DNA from: Malassezia japonica
Taxonomy: Eukaryota > Basidiomycota > Malasseziomycetes > Malasseziales > Malasseziaceae
NCBI RefSeq assembly: GCF_029542785.1
Contig: NC_083378.1
Span: forward strand, 248,001-312,000
Length of the DNA stretch: 64,000 nt
Direction of reading: 5' to 3'
Part shown: in pieces, positions 44,601-52,377 of the stretch
How the letters are laid out: every line of letters begins with the position of its first letter
Numbering within the stretch: position 1 is the first letter of the stretch
Made by a program: the position numbers and the translations under genes
The notes under the pieces: generated by a model
Databases searched by the model: none
Seen by the model: the letters and a program-made list of their open reading frames with translations, nothing else
What the model was told of the DNA's origin: nothing

Positions 44601-46769
44601 GTCGTTGAGCGAGCGCACGCGCTCGTCGTGCTCGGTGCGGTGCGCCGCAAATGCATCGGTATGCGTCGCCTCGAGGGCGGCCAGCGCGGCGGCGTGGGCA
44701 GCGTCCTTGGCAGAGAGCGCCGACTTGTGTTTGTCGTCGAGCTCGGCAGCGTTCGATTTCAGCGCCTTGACATGCTCGCTCTTGAGCACCTCGACCGTGC
44801 TGGCGTGCTCGCGCTTGAGGGTATCGGCCTGTGCGGCGTGCTCCTTCTGGAGGCTCTCGAGGGAGGCCGCATGGTCTTTGGCGAGCTGGTCGACCTTGGC
44901 CGTGTGCTTGGCCTCCTTGGCTTGGTGCTCGCTGGTGAGCGACTGCGTGGCGCGGCGGTGCTCGTCGGCGAGCGTCGCAAGCGCCTGCTCGCGCTCGACA
45001 TCCTTGGCAGCCAGCGCCTTGGCCTGCTCCTTGCTGCGCTCGTCGAGGGACGAGGCGTGCTCGCGCTTGAGCTGGTCGAGGACGCTGTCGTGCTCGGCAC
45101 GCGCGCGCGCAATATCCGCCTCGTGGTCGCTCTGGAGCTTGGCGAGCGCGGCAGTGTGCGTGTCCTGCGCCTCCTTTTGGCGCGTTCCGTGCTCCTCGTC
45201 GCGTTCCGACAGTGCCGACTGCAGCCGTGACGTGTGCTGCTGCTCGAGCGAGGCAAGGACAGCGGCGTGCTGGCCGACCGTGCGCTCGTGTTCGGCCTTG
45301 TATTTTTGCTCTAGCTCGGCAAGGGCCTGAGCGTGCTCCTGGTGTGCCTTTTCGAGCGCTTCTTGCACGATATCGCCCTCGGTCATGATACCGACGTCGA
45401 CCATCTCGGGCTGCGCCGTGTATCCCTCAGCATCGAGTTCGGCGCCGAGGGCACCCGTGTTGATCACGCCGCTCGGCGAGCGCTTCGTGAGCGAGCGCAG
45501 GCCGGCCTGATCGGCGAGCGAGACGTGGCTGCCAAACAGGCCGGGGTCGAGCGGGTGGTCGCGGATAATGACGCTCTCGTCGCCGAGGTCGTCGTCGATC
45601 CAGTCTGCATTCTCCGGCACTTCGGGCACGCTCGGCACCGACAGCTCGCGCGAGACAATCCGCTTTGCGCCCCGGCGGCGCAGCGGGCGCGGCTTGGGCG
45701 GCGCGGCAGAGATCGCCTCGGTGATCCACGCCTCGTCGTCGTTTCCCTCGTCCAGATCGTCGTCGTCGTCGTCCGGCGAGTGCATGCCCGCACTTGCGAG
45801 CATGCGCTTGAGATCTGTCAGCTGCTCGCGCAGGCGGCGCTGCTGCTGGCTATCGCGTCCCATGCGCTTGACGGCGATCGCGAGCTTGGAGCGCAGCTCC
45901 TCGGTCTCGGCGTTCGCGATGGGCATCGCCGGCGCATCGCCCGTGCCCTCGTCCAGCGCAAAGCGGTGCCGGAGGTGCGACGCGTCGTCGGCCGCCGCCT
46001 CCTCCTTTGGCGCCGGCGCCGGTGCCACTTCGGCGGACGGTGTGACGATGCGCTGCCCCCGCTGCCCGGTGCCCTGCATGCGCTTGAGCTGCCCCTGCAA
46101 GTCGGAGACGTTCCGACGGAAGCCGGCGCGGTCGCGGCGAGCGACGGCCTGGTCGGTCTCGTGCTGCTTTTGGAGTTTGCGCACCTCTTCCTCCTTCATC
46201 TCGAGCTCGATGCGCTGGGTTTCGACCGAGTCGCGGATCTGTGCGAGCTCGGACGCGAGGCGCTGGCGCTCGCTCTCTGCCTTGTTCTGCGCCGCGACGC
46301 GCTGTGCGAGCTGCTCCTCGAGCTGCTGGTGTGCCACGTACAGGTCCCAATTTTCCTGCTTGAACGCGTCGTGCTTTGTCTCGAGGTCTGCGACGCGCAT
46401 CTTGACGACCTCGACCTGGCGCGCCGCCTCGTCCTTGTCGTGCCTGAGGCGGTCGACGTCGTCCGACGCGCTGCTGGGCGCGCTCGCAAAGAACGGCATC
46501 GTGCGCGGTGCCGCCTGCTTCGACAGGCTCAGCGCCGCGCTGAGCTGCTCGAGCAGCTTGTCGCGCTGCTCGTGCAGGTCCTGCAGCTCGGCCAGGGCTT
46601 GCTCCTCTTCCTCTGCGCTCAGGCGCCGTGCTGGGTCATTGAATTCGTCGAGCAGCGCCTCGAGGTGGCGCTGGTGCTCGAGCAGCCCCTGCCCCAAGAG
46701 GCCTGCGGCATGCGTCTGCTCCTTCACCACATCGATCCCCTCTTGGATCTGCGCGGCGGGGTCCGCCAT
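38634..46769 (-). CDS. NUM1: Num1/Mcp5-like cortical anchor with giant 11-residue-repeat rod and PH domain
   Basis: A single 2711-residue frame. The N-terminus (residues about 1-330) has coiled-coil segments like the Num1 CC/BAR-like region (EEEEQALAELQDLHEQRDKL, VDRLRHDKDEAARQVEVVKM). A linker holds Ser/Pro/Asp-rich sequence. Residues about 465-2296 form a rod of 11-residue repeats (consensus E-H-A-x-A-L-x-S-L-K-D). The C-terminal PH domain near 2475-2580 (GEYMYKYTRRGIFGGAEKRH, KRYFFINPYNRSIHWTDKDP, PPGLYCQSIVIGTGRREIKI, ITAPTKARHRIWCTALGCLL) matches the Num1/ApsA/Mcp5 PH family, which binds PI(4,5)P2 at the cortex. It should anchor dynein, and possibly mitochondria, to the plasma membrane. 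Several long frames on the opposite strand are shadows of the repeat. Confidence 0.92.
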   Translation of the reverse strand: MADPAAQIQEGIDVVKEQTHAAGLLGQGLLEHQRHLEALLDEFNDPARRLSAEEEEQALAELQDLHEQRDKLLEQLSAALSLSKQAAPRTMPFFASAPSSASDDVDRLRHDKDEAARQVEVVKMRVADLETKHDAFKQENWDLYVAHQQLEEQLAQRVAAQNKAESERQRLASELAQIRDSVETQRIELEMKEEEVRKLQKQHETDQAVARRDRAGFRRNVSDLQGQLKRMQGTGQRGQRIVTPSAEVAPAPAPKEEAAADDASHLRHRFALDEGTGDAPAMPIANAETEELRSKLAIAVKRMGRDSQQQRRLREQLTDLKRMLASAGMHSPDDDDDDLDEGNDDEAWITEAISAAPPKPRPLRRRGAKRIVSRELSVPSVPEVPENADWIDDDLGDESVIIRDHPLDPGLFGSHVSLADQAGLRSLTKRSPSGVINTGALGAELDAEGYTAQPEMVDVGIMTEGDIVQEALEKAHQEHAQALAELEQKYKAEHERTVGQHAAVLASLEQQHTSRLQSALSERDEEHGTRQKEAQDTHTAALAKLQSDHEADIARARAEHDSVLDQLKREHASSLDERSKEQAKALAAKDVEREQALATLADEHRRATQSLTSEHQAKEAKHTAKVDQLAKDHAASLESLQKEHAAQADTLKREHASTVEVLKSEHVKALKSNAAELDDKHKSALSAKDAAHAAALAALEATHTDAFAAHRTEHDERVRSLNDSHASALAAKDDDLATKLGALKKEHADALAAAKDEHTSAVQTLQKEHEKALADKEAAYTVLSTDLEAALASHDKALKDTEDKHAAEIAELKKTHGEQLASAEAAKAQATKQLEKEHETSIQNKEAEHAKALASLKDEHAKALQSKDDEIAAAREASEKEHKASLKSKDKEHKAALAEAIKTKEAEHAKVIASLKDEHTEAIKSRDAQHESALASLKDEHAAAHQRTVDEHTAALASLKDEHAAALEGKDAEHKASLADAVKAKGAELASALDSLRKEHTDAITSKDAEHGSALASLKDEHKSALSSLKDEHAKAIASLENEHASAIQSKVDELKAAREASEKEHKASLKSKDKAHKTALAEAAKSKEAEHAKALDTLKKDHAASLQSKEDEHNNALTGKEAAHAKALASLKDEHAAALKSKDAEHATALASLKDTHAKALEGSDSEHASALEAVMKEHIDAMKSKASEHAEALEALEKKHADALQSRDAEHTSAIESLKNKHAEALASLKDEHKSALSSKATEHASALDTLRKELEEALKSKEDEHSSALASYTKEHADKLEQKEAEHASALETLKKELADTLQGKEKEHTEATTAKEAEHASLLESLRKDHADALEALQKEHSEALAAAKEDSKSAASKLKKEHKAALSSKDKEHATSLEALKSEHTAAIEQLKKEHDEAAAAKDGTHASNLDKLKEEHDAALKSEATKHTAALEELKKEHQAALDSKVAEHASALEKLKEEHAKALAATVKALEEHKASAAAKETEHASLLESLKKEHADAVSAKDSHHTSLLESLKSDHASVLESLAKEHSEALASATSKQAEQHQAELASNVQEHTAALDSLQKEHDALLQGLRKEHSEALSAATSEKDAALRDLQKSHEAAIASKEQEHMSAIDTLKKQHADSLSAAMGDQESVVIELRAAHDAALADKAKEHDAAFASLKTEHADALSQAVADKESALAELRSSHDTTLKGQGEEHSRALGALESEHRKELEALLGEHAEALAKAQSAQDALAAQLKDEHASALSHKDEEHRAALEALQKEHAAALASATADQDASKSELQASHKAALAKQADKHTSALDALKKEHAEAVSKAVSEKESEHTAALENLQEEHVMDKASALHELEEKHAAAVAEHTSILDELKKAHSDDLAAVRAKHESTVAARDAKHTDELAALKKAHEAALASSDTDMAAALSAKEAEHEASVSALHGEYAKALSAKEAELSAALEAAKAEHAKALEAAKAEHAKALDALRSEHEIALSSKGTDHTAALGALKSEHEAALSSKDAEHTSVLDALKEEHAQALSKLETEHAAALTDAGAQYGERDEARVKAHADAMMAKELDNARAIDTLTSELERQHAEAQSKLAEDHAKAISASEASQASTIADLQKQQQTELDARAAEHAAALASLRAEHAAHLEALEAEQGTKDAAAHDALKSEYEAKHAALRADIESEYKAKHAAALNDVKEEYNTTHASIIETLEAEQAAKHALAIEAMQQEHADLLTQRDVAHTEQLEALAQRLSDEHTAALARHTEDLGVKFDAERIAALQALEEQHAEAMLDRSTAHATALDALKGEHQAGDGELAALREELASQRDVFAQMQADREHFEALVAELRKQLALRNSEVEALEGMRRSASEAHSLASTSAQSQLDTVRAEKEAAARRADALERELNELRAELASVRTPPAPISRHQRGESNASSAMTVDTSFHDAESEQEHDIPEWVGRPAAAPLALPAHMRHIDPEVADAILQCMIGEYMYKYTRRGIFGGAEKRHKRYFFINPYNRSIHWTDKDPSTTPGGRSKTAHLAQVALADDNNQQPPGLYCQSIVIGTGRREIKITAPTKARHRIWCTALGCLLQKGDALSADPAPPSVPLELGGRDEHESGTLTARAKSVLRRRPDEAKGDLSPSKTLRNTRTSSRMSRVTPVYSVLNDPSDPHAPSRSGPRSSRRANPEVRGTLTHDAPEEPLSSGHASRLSLPFRK
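39880..45370 (-). repeat. About 5.5 kb of degenerate 33-bp repeats coding 11-residue (hendecad) units
   Basis: The rod of the NUM1-like protein is built of roughly 160 units with exact 11-residue spacing, for example EHATALASLKD, THAKALEGSDS and EHASALEAVMK in a row. Each unit carries an acidic/His pair at positions 1-2, Ala at 3 and 5, a hydrophobic residue at 6 and 9, and Lys/Asp or Lys/Glu at the end. Eleven residues complete three helical turns, so the rod should be a straight or slightly right-handed coiled coil. Unit boundaries are regular but the DNA copies have diverged at synonymous sites. Confidence 0.85.
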
Positions 46770-46813
46770 GTCGGAGAGACGCGACGCGTCGTGTTGCTAC
46801 TTCGGCCGACTAC

Positions 46814-48910
46814 CTATGCCTCCACATCCTGCGTGCCGGTGTAGGCGGGCAGGATCTGGCAGGCGCCCTTCCAGTCGAGGCGGCCGTCGCAGAGCTGCTT
46901 GACCACGTCGACGACCTGGTCGACGGTGCCGATGCGCTGCGAGGTAGTGTCGCGCTCGCGGAGGGTGATTGTTCCCTTGGACACCGACGCAAAGTCGATC
47001 GTGCACGCAAACGGCGTGCCGAGCTCGTCGTTGCGCGCGTAGCGGCGGCCGATCGTCGCGCTGCTGTCGTCGATGCGCGACGCGATGCCGAGCGAGCGCA
47101 GCTTCTTGCTGATCTGCTGCGCGAGCGGCGAGAGCTGCTCGTTCGAGGAAATCGGCACGATCAGCACCTTGAACGGCGCAACAAGCGGCGGGAGCGACAG
47201 GACGCCGCGCTCCTTGTCCTCTTCGCGCGACCAGAACGAGTGCTCGAGGAGCGCGTAAAAGATGCGGCCGATACCAAAGGACGGCTCGATGACGTTGGGG
47301 GTAAAGTTGCGCACGCTCTCCTTGATCGTCTTGTACTCGACGGTGAGGTGCTCGTTCGTAATCGAAAAGGTCTGGCCGTTGGCCTCGAGCGAGGCGTTGC
47401 CGGCAGCAAGGTCCGCCTCGAGCGCCTTCAAAGCGTCCTGATCGAGGTTGTTGATCGTGTCCTCGATGAGCTTGGCGTCCTTCTTAAAGGCGGGGCCGAG
47501 TACCTTTTTGTTGAGGGTCGGCACGTACTTTTGGTAGACCTTGGGCTGCTTGAGCGGCTCCTGGACCATCAGGTCGCGCTTCGTGCGCTGGCTGTGCATG
47601 GTCAGGTCAAACGCGCTGCGGTCCGCACAGCCGACACACTCGATCCAGCCGTAGCTGGTAAAGAGCTCGGCGTCCCAGCAGTCGCTCGCGTAGTGCGCCA
47701 TCTCATTGTCCATGTGCTGGCGGAAACGCAGGCGCTGCGTGTCGATACCAATGGCCTCGAGGAAGAGGTAGATGCGGCCCAGGAAGTAGCCGAGCGTCTC
47801 GTTGTCGACCATGCCAGAGCGAACGGCCTCGCCGATCGTGATGTGCTTCACGGTGGTCTCGCCGGCCTTTTGCACGTCGCGGTGCAGCAGCGGCACGACA
47901 ATGTTCTCCACCTCGTTGAAGCGCGCGTGCGTCTTCTTCTCGGGGTCGACATAGTGCTCGATCTCGGCCATGACAAACTCACGCACACGCAGCAGACCGG
48001 CACGGGGGCTGATCTCGTTACGGAAACTCTTGCCGATCTGCGCACTGGCGAACGGCACGCGGCCGTTGTTGAAGTCGAGCAGACGCTCAAAGTTGACAAA
48101 GTGGCCCTGCGCGGTCTCGGGGCGCAGGTAGCCCTTGGTCTGGCCCGTGGGGCCGATGTAGCTCTCAAACATCAGGTTGAACTCGGTTGGCTCGGACACC
48201 TCGTTGCCGCTCGCGGGCGCGCGGATGTCATACTTCTTGATGAGCTCCGCGAGCTGGGCGCCCGAGTAGTCGTCAATCTGTGCAAGAATCTTGTGGAACT
48301 CGGCGACCTGCGCGTCGTCAAGCTTGACGGCCACCGCCTTGGCCTTCTTCTTGGACTTTTTGTCGTCGGCAGCAGGCGCGGCGGCGGCAGCGGCGGCGGC
48401 GCCGGCGCCCGACTCCTTCGCACGCGCCTCCTCATCGCCCTTGAGGCGCGCCTCGAGCACATTCTCCACCATATGGTCCGCGCGGTAGATCTCACCGGTC
48501 TTGGTGTCCTTCACCATCCAGTCGGCAAACTTGTCGACGTGACCCGAGGTCTTGAGCACGTCGGAAAGCGTCATGATCGTCGTGTCGAGCTCGAGCATGT
48601 CCTCCTCAATGATAAAGTGGCTGCGCCAGTGGTTAATAATGTTCGCCTGGAGCGCCGCACCGCTCGGTCCGTAGTCGTACAGACCCGCGACACCGCCGTA
48701 GATCTCAAAGGCCTGCGTGTAAAAGAAGCGCTTCGTCATCAGGCCCTCGAGCTGCGCACGCTCAAAGGGGTGCGCGTCCTTCTTCACCAGAGACACATCG
48801 GGTGCCTGAGCTGCCATCCTCGTAATGGCACACGTCGAAAAGTGGGAGCGAGAGCTGAGAGGTCGTGCTAGGTAGGGTGCTGCTCGGAGTGCCGTCCAAG
48901 CCTTCCGCAT
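46814..48910 (-). CDS. GRS1: Glycyl-tRNA synthetase with optional mitochondrial presequence
   Basis: A class II synthetase that charges tRNA-Gly. Motifs present are FEIYGGVAGLYDYGPSGAAL, GYLRPETAQGHFVNFERLLD, IGKSFRNEISPRAGLLRVRE (motif 2), IEHYVDPEKKTHARF, VIEPSFGIGRIFYALLEHSF (motif 3) and an anticodon-binding domain (KVLIVPISSNEQLSPLAQQI). A poly-Ala/Lys insertion (GAGAAAAAAAAPAADDKKSK) interrupts the N-terminal part. Two in-frame starts exist. ATG near 48817 gives MAAQAPDVSLVKKDA, the cytosolic form. ATG at 48910 adds 31 residues rich in Arg, Ser and Ala (MRKAWTALRAAPYLARPLSS), a likely mitochondrial presequence. One gene probably serves both compartments. The span given uses the upstream start. 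Confidence 0.94.
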   Translation of the reverse strand: MRKAWTALRAAPYLARPLSSRSHFSTCAITRMAAQAPDVSLVKKDAHPFERAQLEGLMTKRFFYTQAFEIYGGVAGLYDYGPSGAALQANIINHWRSHFIIEEDMLELDTTIMTLSDVLKTSGHVDKFADWMVKDTKTGEIYRADHMVENVLEARLKGDEEARAKESGAGAAAAAAAAPAADDKKSKKKAKAVAVKLDDAQVAEFHKILAQIDDYSGAQLAELIKKYDIRAPASGNEVSEPTEFNLMFESYIGPTGQTKGYLRPETAQGHFVNFERLLDFNNGRVPFASAQIGKSFRNEISPRAGLLRVREFVMAEIEHYVDPEKKTHARFNEVENIVVPLLHRDVQKAGETTVKHITIGEAVRSGMVDNETLGYFLGRIYLFLEAIGIDTQRLRFRQHMDNEMAHYASDCWDAELFTSYGWIECVGCADRSAFDLTMHSQRTKRDLMVQEPLKQPKVYQKYVPTLNKKVLGPAFKKDAKLIEDTINNLDQDALKALEADLAAGNASLEANGQTFSITNEHLTVEYKTIKESVRNFTPNVIEPSFGIGRIFYALLEHSFWSREEDKERGVLSLPPLVAPFKVLIVPISSNEQLSPLAQQISKKLRSLGIASRIDDSSATIGRRYARNDELGTPFACTIDFASVSKGTITLRERDTTSQRIGTVDQVVDVVKQLCDGRLDWKGACQILPAYTGTQDVEA

Positions 48911-49002
48911 CCAATGCCAAGGGCCGCCGTCCTTCGGTGTGCTTCTTTGTACATCACATGACTCGGCGCACGGCCAGCCACGTGGGGCGAACGAGCCACA
49001 CG

Positions 49003-50752
49003 ATGTTCGTGAGGGGGCTCCGCAGCGCCTGGCGGCCGTACGCACGCGCGTGCTGGACGTCGAGCGCGTTGGCAGGCGGCGGCATCGCCGCGTACACAAT
49101 TTCTTCGAACGCATGGAATGATGCGCGCGAAATTCCGCCGCCGACCGAGCACCGCTTTCCGCTGTGCTCGGTGCAGGCCTGGGGCAGCAATCGGTACGCC
49201 GCGCGACTTACCCAGCAACAAGGTAGCAGCACCGCAGAAGAACAAGGCGACGGTAAATGTCCCGCTGGAGATGCCGGCGTTTGACGGCGTCGCGCTGCGC
49301 GATCTCCAGCTCAGCGAGACGTACGGCGCGGCGGTCGACGCCCACGGCGACGTCGTCCAGTGGGGCCTCGGCTTCTCGGACGAGCTCGACCCCAAGACGA
49401 GCCTCACACCGCAGCGCACCCTCACCGGCAAGGATATCGTGCGTGTGCAGCTGTGTGGGCCCAAGATTTATGCCTTGTCGCGCAGCGGCGCCATCTACGT
49501 CTTTGCGTCGCAGCGCATCCACCAGCTCGTCCCGACCTCGTGGCTGAACAAGCTCCCAGGCGCCGCCGCATCGATCGACTACGTGAAGCTAAGCCCGATG
49601 CAGGGTTCACGTAGCGCCTCAGCGTCGTTTGTCGCGATCGCTGCGGGCGAGCACCACTTGCTCGCCCTGGCCAAGAACGGCTCGGTGTGGTCCGTGCCGG
49701 TCGACGAGCACGCGAATGCGTACGGCCAGCTGGGCTACACGCGCACGACGATCAACGCCGCGTCGGCCTCGGATGCGCACAAAGTGCAGCCGATCGACTG
49801 GCGCCTCGAGCCCAAGGTCGTGGCGCGCTCGCCGGCCGGAGGCGCCGCCGAGGTGCCGCTCGACGACCTTCCCGCCGGCTCGGTGTGGGTGCCGCCGAGC
49901 AGTATCCGCTTTGCGACGCAGATCCGCCCGGTTCCGTCGCTCGATGGCGTGGTCTTTGCGCAGATCGCTGCCGGCCTCGAGCATTCGGTCGTGCGCACGC
50001 CCGAGGGCCGCGTGCTGGCGTGGGGCCGCAACGCCAACGGCGAGCTCGGCCTTGGGGCGGGCGTGCACATCGATACCGTCGCCGTGCCGAGCGAGGTTAC
50101 CTGGCCGCGCTCCGTGGTGGGCAAGAATGCGCAGTGCACGAATGTCGCTGCCGGAAGCAACAACACCTTTTTTGTCGTGCAAAGCACCGGCGCACCGGAG
50201 GAGACGGTACCCGAAGCGGCGCGTGCGCTTGCTTCCGTGCAGCAGCGCATCGATGTGCTGGCGGTCGGTGCCGGGCAGCGCGGCACGCTTGGCAATGCGC
50301 AGCGCAACCAGCTGAGCAATGTCCCGGCGCGTGTGCGCACCGTGTCGGGCCTGCAGGAGTACTCCGAGGCGGCGCGGGCCATGACGCCGATCCCTGTGCG
50401 CTCGCTGTCTGTCGGCACCGACGGCCAGGTGGCGGTTGTGATGGACGCGCCGCCTGTGGGTGACGAGACGCGCCGCGATGTCTACGTGTGGGGCGCCAAC
50501 GACCAGTACCAGCTGGGCCTCGGCAAGCGCTCGAACCTCGCGATGCCTGCGCTCCTCACGCTTTCTCCCGAGGGCGACGAGGCGGCGCGCAATGCACCCG
50601 TCCTCAACCGTGTGCTGCTGGTCGAGCGGCAAAAGGTCCCTGGCAAAGCGTACGATCCCCACGGCAACGGGACGCAGCGGGCCTACCATGTCGAGCAAGA
50701 CATTGTGGCGGGCGGCCAAGGCATGGCAGTCTACGGTCGGATTGTTCTCTAG
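49003..50752 (+). CDS. RCC1-repeat mitochondrial protein, Fmp25-like
   Basis: A 575-residue beta-propeller protein. The N-terminus is basic with an apparent presequence (MFVRGLRSAWRPYARACWTS) and a short hydrophobic stretch (SALAGGGIAAYTIS). RCC1 repeats follow, including VVQWGLGFSDELDPK, FVAIAAGEHHLLALAKNGSV, IAAGLEHSVVRTPEGRVLAW then GRNANGELGLG, CTNVAAGSNNTFFVVQ and DVYVWGANDQYQLGLGKRS. A 22-nt intron at 49194-49215 joins CSVQAWGSNR to NKVAAPQKNKA. This architecture fits yeast Fmp25 (needed for complex III assembly), not the nuclear Ran exchange factor. Its stop codon (50750-50752) abuts the stop of the convergent aldo-keto reductase gene. Confidence 0.85.
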
Positions 50753-51698
50753 TTACTCGCCATAGTACTTGGTGTTTTCCCAGCCTGTGTGAGTCAAAAA
50801 GAAACGTACCCATCTGCTCCTTGGTCCAGCCCAGCACCGTGCCGCTCTGCTTGTCGTAGGTGACATAGTTGAGGCGGCCCTGGCGCGAGGGGTCCTTGGT
50901 GATGTCGTGGATGCGCTGCATCTGGGCGTCGGTGAGTGTAACGAGCTGAATGTTCTTGCGCGCACGGCCCGGGTTCGTGCTCTTCGGCAGAACACCCACG
51001 CCGCGCTGCACGTTCCAGGAGAGGACGACCTGCGCCGGGGTAACGTCACCGCCGATCTCCTCGGCGATCGCCAGCACATCCTTGTCCTTAAGGATCGGCG
51101 AGTCGGCCTGGCCAAGCGGCGTGTAGGCCGTGACAAAGATGTTGTGCTTCTGGCAGAGTTCGAGCACGTCCCAGTCCTGGTTGTAGGGATGCGTCTCGAT
51201 CTGGTTGTTCGCCGGGACGACCTTGGCGTGGGCCAGGAGCTCGCTGAGCGTCTTGACGCTGAAGTTGGACACGCCAATCGCGCGCACCTTATCCTTGCGC
51301 GTCTCGAGCAGCTTCTCCATGTCCTTCCAGGTGTCGACGAACGAGACGTTGTCGCCACTCGACTGCGGCCAGTGCATGAGGTACAGGTCGATGTAGCCCA
51401 CGTTCAGGCGCGAGAGGCTCTCGTCGAACGCCTTCTCGACATTGCTGTGGTCGGCGTTCCAGAGCTTGGTCGTGACAAAGATCTGGTCACGGGGCACGCC
51501 GCTGTCGCGGATCGCCTTGCCCACGAGCTCTTCGTTGGCGTAGAGCGCGGCAGTGTCAAAGTGACGGTAGCCCGCGTCGAACGAGACGTTCAGTCCGTTC
51601 TCCAGATCAAACTTGCCGGGCGAGCCCATCCAGCAGCCCATGCCAACGGCAGGGATCTTGGCACCGGTGTTCAGCGTAAAGTACTTCTGGTCCGCCAT
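50753..51698 (-). CDS. Aldo-keto reductase (Gcy1/Ypr1-like)
   Basis: An NADPH-dependent carbonyl reductase of 306 residues. The catalytic tetrad is visible: Asp48 and Tyr53 in AGYRHFDTAALYANEELVG, Lys78 in IFVTTKLWN and His109 in YLMHWP. NADPH-site motifs are IGVSNFSVKTL, NQIETHPYNQDWDVLELCQK, YTPLGQADSP and VLPKSTNPGRARKNIQL. A 25-nt intron (50809-50785) near the 3' end restores QMGWENTKYYGE-stop; without it the tail is frameshifted. The substrate is not predictable. The start is at 51698 (MADQKYFTLNTG). Its 115-bp promoter is shared with CKS1 and contains TCACGTGAC. Confidence 0.94.
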
Positions 51699-51752
51699 CG
51701 TAGGGTAGAGGAGTTGCCACACACCGCACGGGCCGTCTGGTCCCTACGTCAT

Positions 51753-51761
51753 TCACGTGAC
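51753..51761. promoter_or_regulatory. TCACGTGAC box, aldo-keto reductase / CKS1 divergent promoter
   Basis: The same nine bases as in the CDC10 and SMC4 promoters, near the middle of the 115-bp gap. Confidence 0.6.
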
Positions 51762-51813
51762 GCTGCGGCACGAGGGGCTGGCAGGGGCGCGGCGAGCGAG
51801 GCGCGTGCAGACC

Positions 51814-52261
51814 ATGTCGAACGAGCCTTCGTACGAGGAGTACGTGGAGCGGTACGTATCCTGGCTGATGAAAGCATCCACTACTCGGAGAAGTACTCCG
51901 ACGATCACTGGGAGTATCGGTAGGTGTTTGGCGCGCGATTGGGCTTACACAGGCACGTCATTCTCCCGAAACCGTTCCTGAAACGGATCCCCAAGTCATA
52001 CTTTGATCCCGAGGAGCCGGGCGTGCTCCGTATTTTATCTGATGCGGAATGGCGGGGCATCGGAATTACACAGAGTCTCGGTTGGGAGCACTACGAGGTG
52101 CATGGTACGTGCTCCGACTCACCCAGCACCCGAGCCGCATATCCTCCTGTTCCGCCGCGAAAAGGACTATCAGGAAAAGGTAGGTCGTCTATCTAACGCA
52201 GTACGGGCCACATGGGAAACCATCGGACGCGGCCAGGATCAAAGGCGCGCAGGGCGCATAG
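51814..52261 (+). CDS. CKS1: Cyclin-dependent kinase regulatory subunit Cks1/Suc1
   Basis: A small adaptor that binds Cdk1 and phosphorylated substrates, 115 residues. Four introns break this short gene: 23 nt (51852-51874), 33 nt (51920-51952), 22 nt (52105-52126) and 22 nt (52180-52201). The spliced product reads [13 protein letters not shown], then [60 protein letters not shown] and [14 protein letters not shown]. This has the family's HVILP, GWEHY and EPH-LLFRR motifs, including the hinge His-x-Pro-Glu-Pro-His. The last exon is a short basic tail. The 33-nt intron contains an in-frame stop, so it must be removed. Confidence 0.96.
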
Positions 52262-52377
52262 CCGACGGCAGTGCGCGCAGTTCGTCCATAGCTCAGCGGG
52301 GTAGCCAACCTATCGCTCCGACCTGGCCGGATCAGGATCTATGCGTCGAGGATGTATGCGGCTCCACATCCGCCGCC

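Noticed and set aside
38667..45330. Several plus-strand and alternative-frame minus-strand frames of 250-1070 codons across the NUM1-like gene
   Set aside because: They are shadows of the 33-bp repeat, which lacks stop codons in other frames. Their compositions are low-complexity and they have no recognisable domain.
52284..52360. tRNA-like A-box (TAGCTCAGCGGGG at 52289-52301) between CKS1 and MCMBP
   Set aside because: No matching D-stem, no B-box (GGTTCGANTCC) downstream and no complementary acceptor arm, so it is not a tRNA gene.
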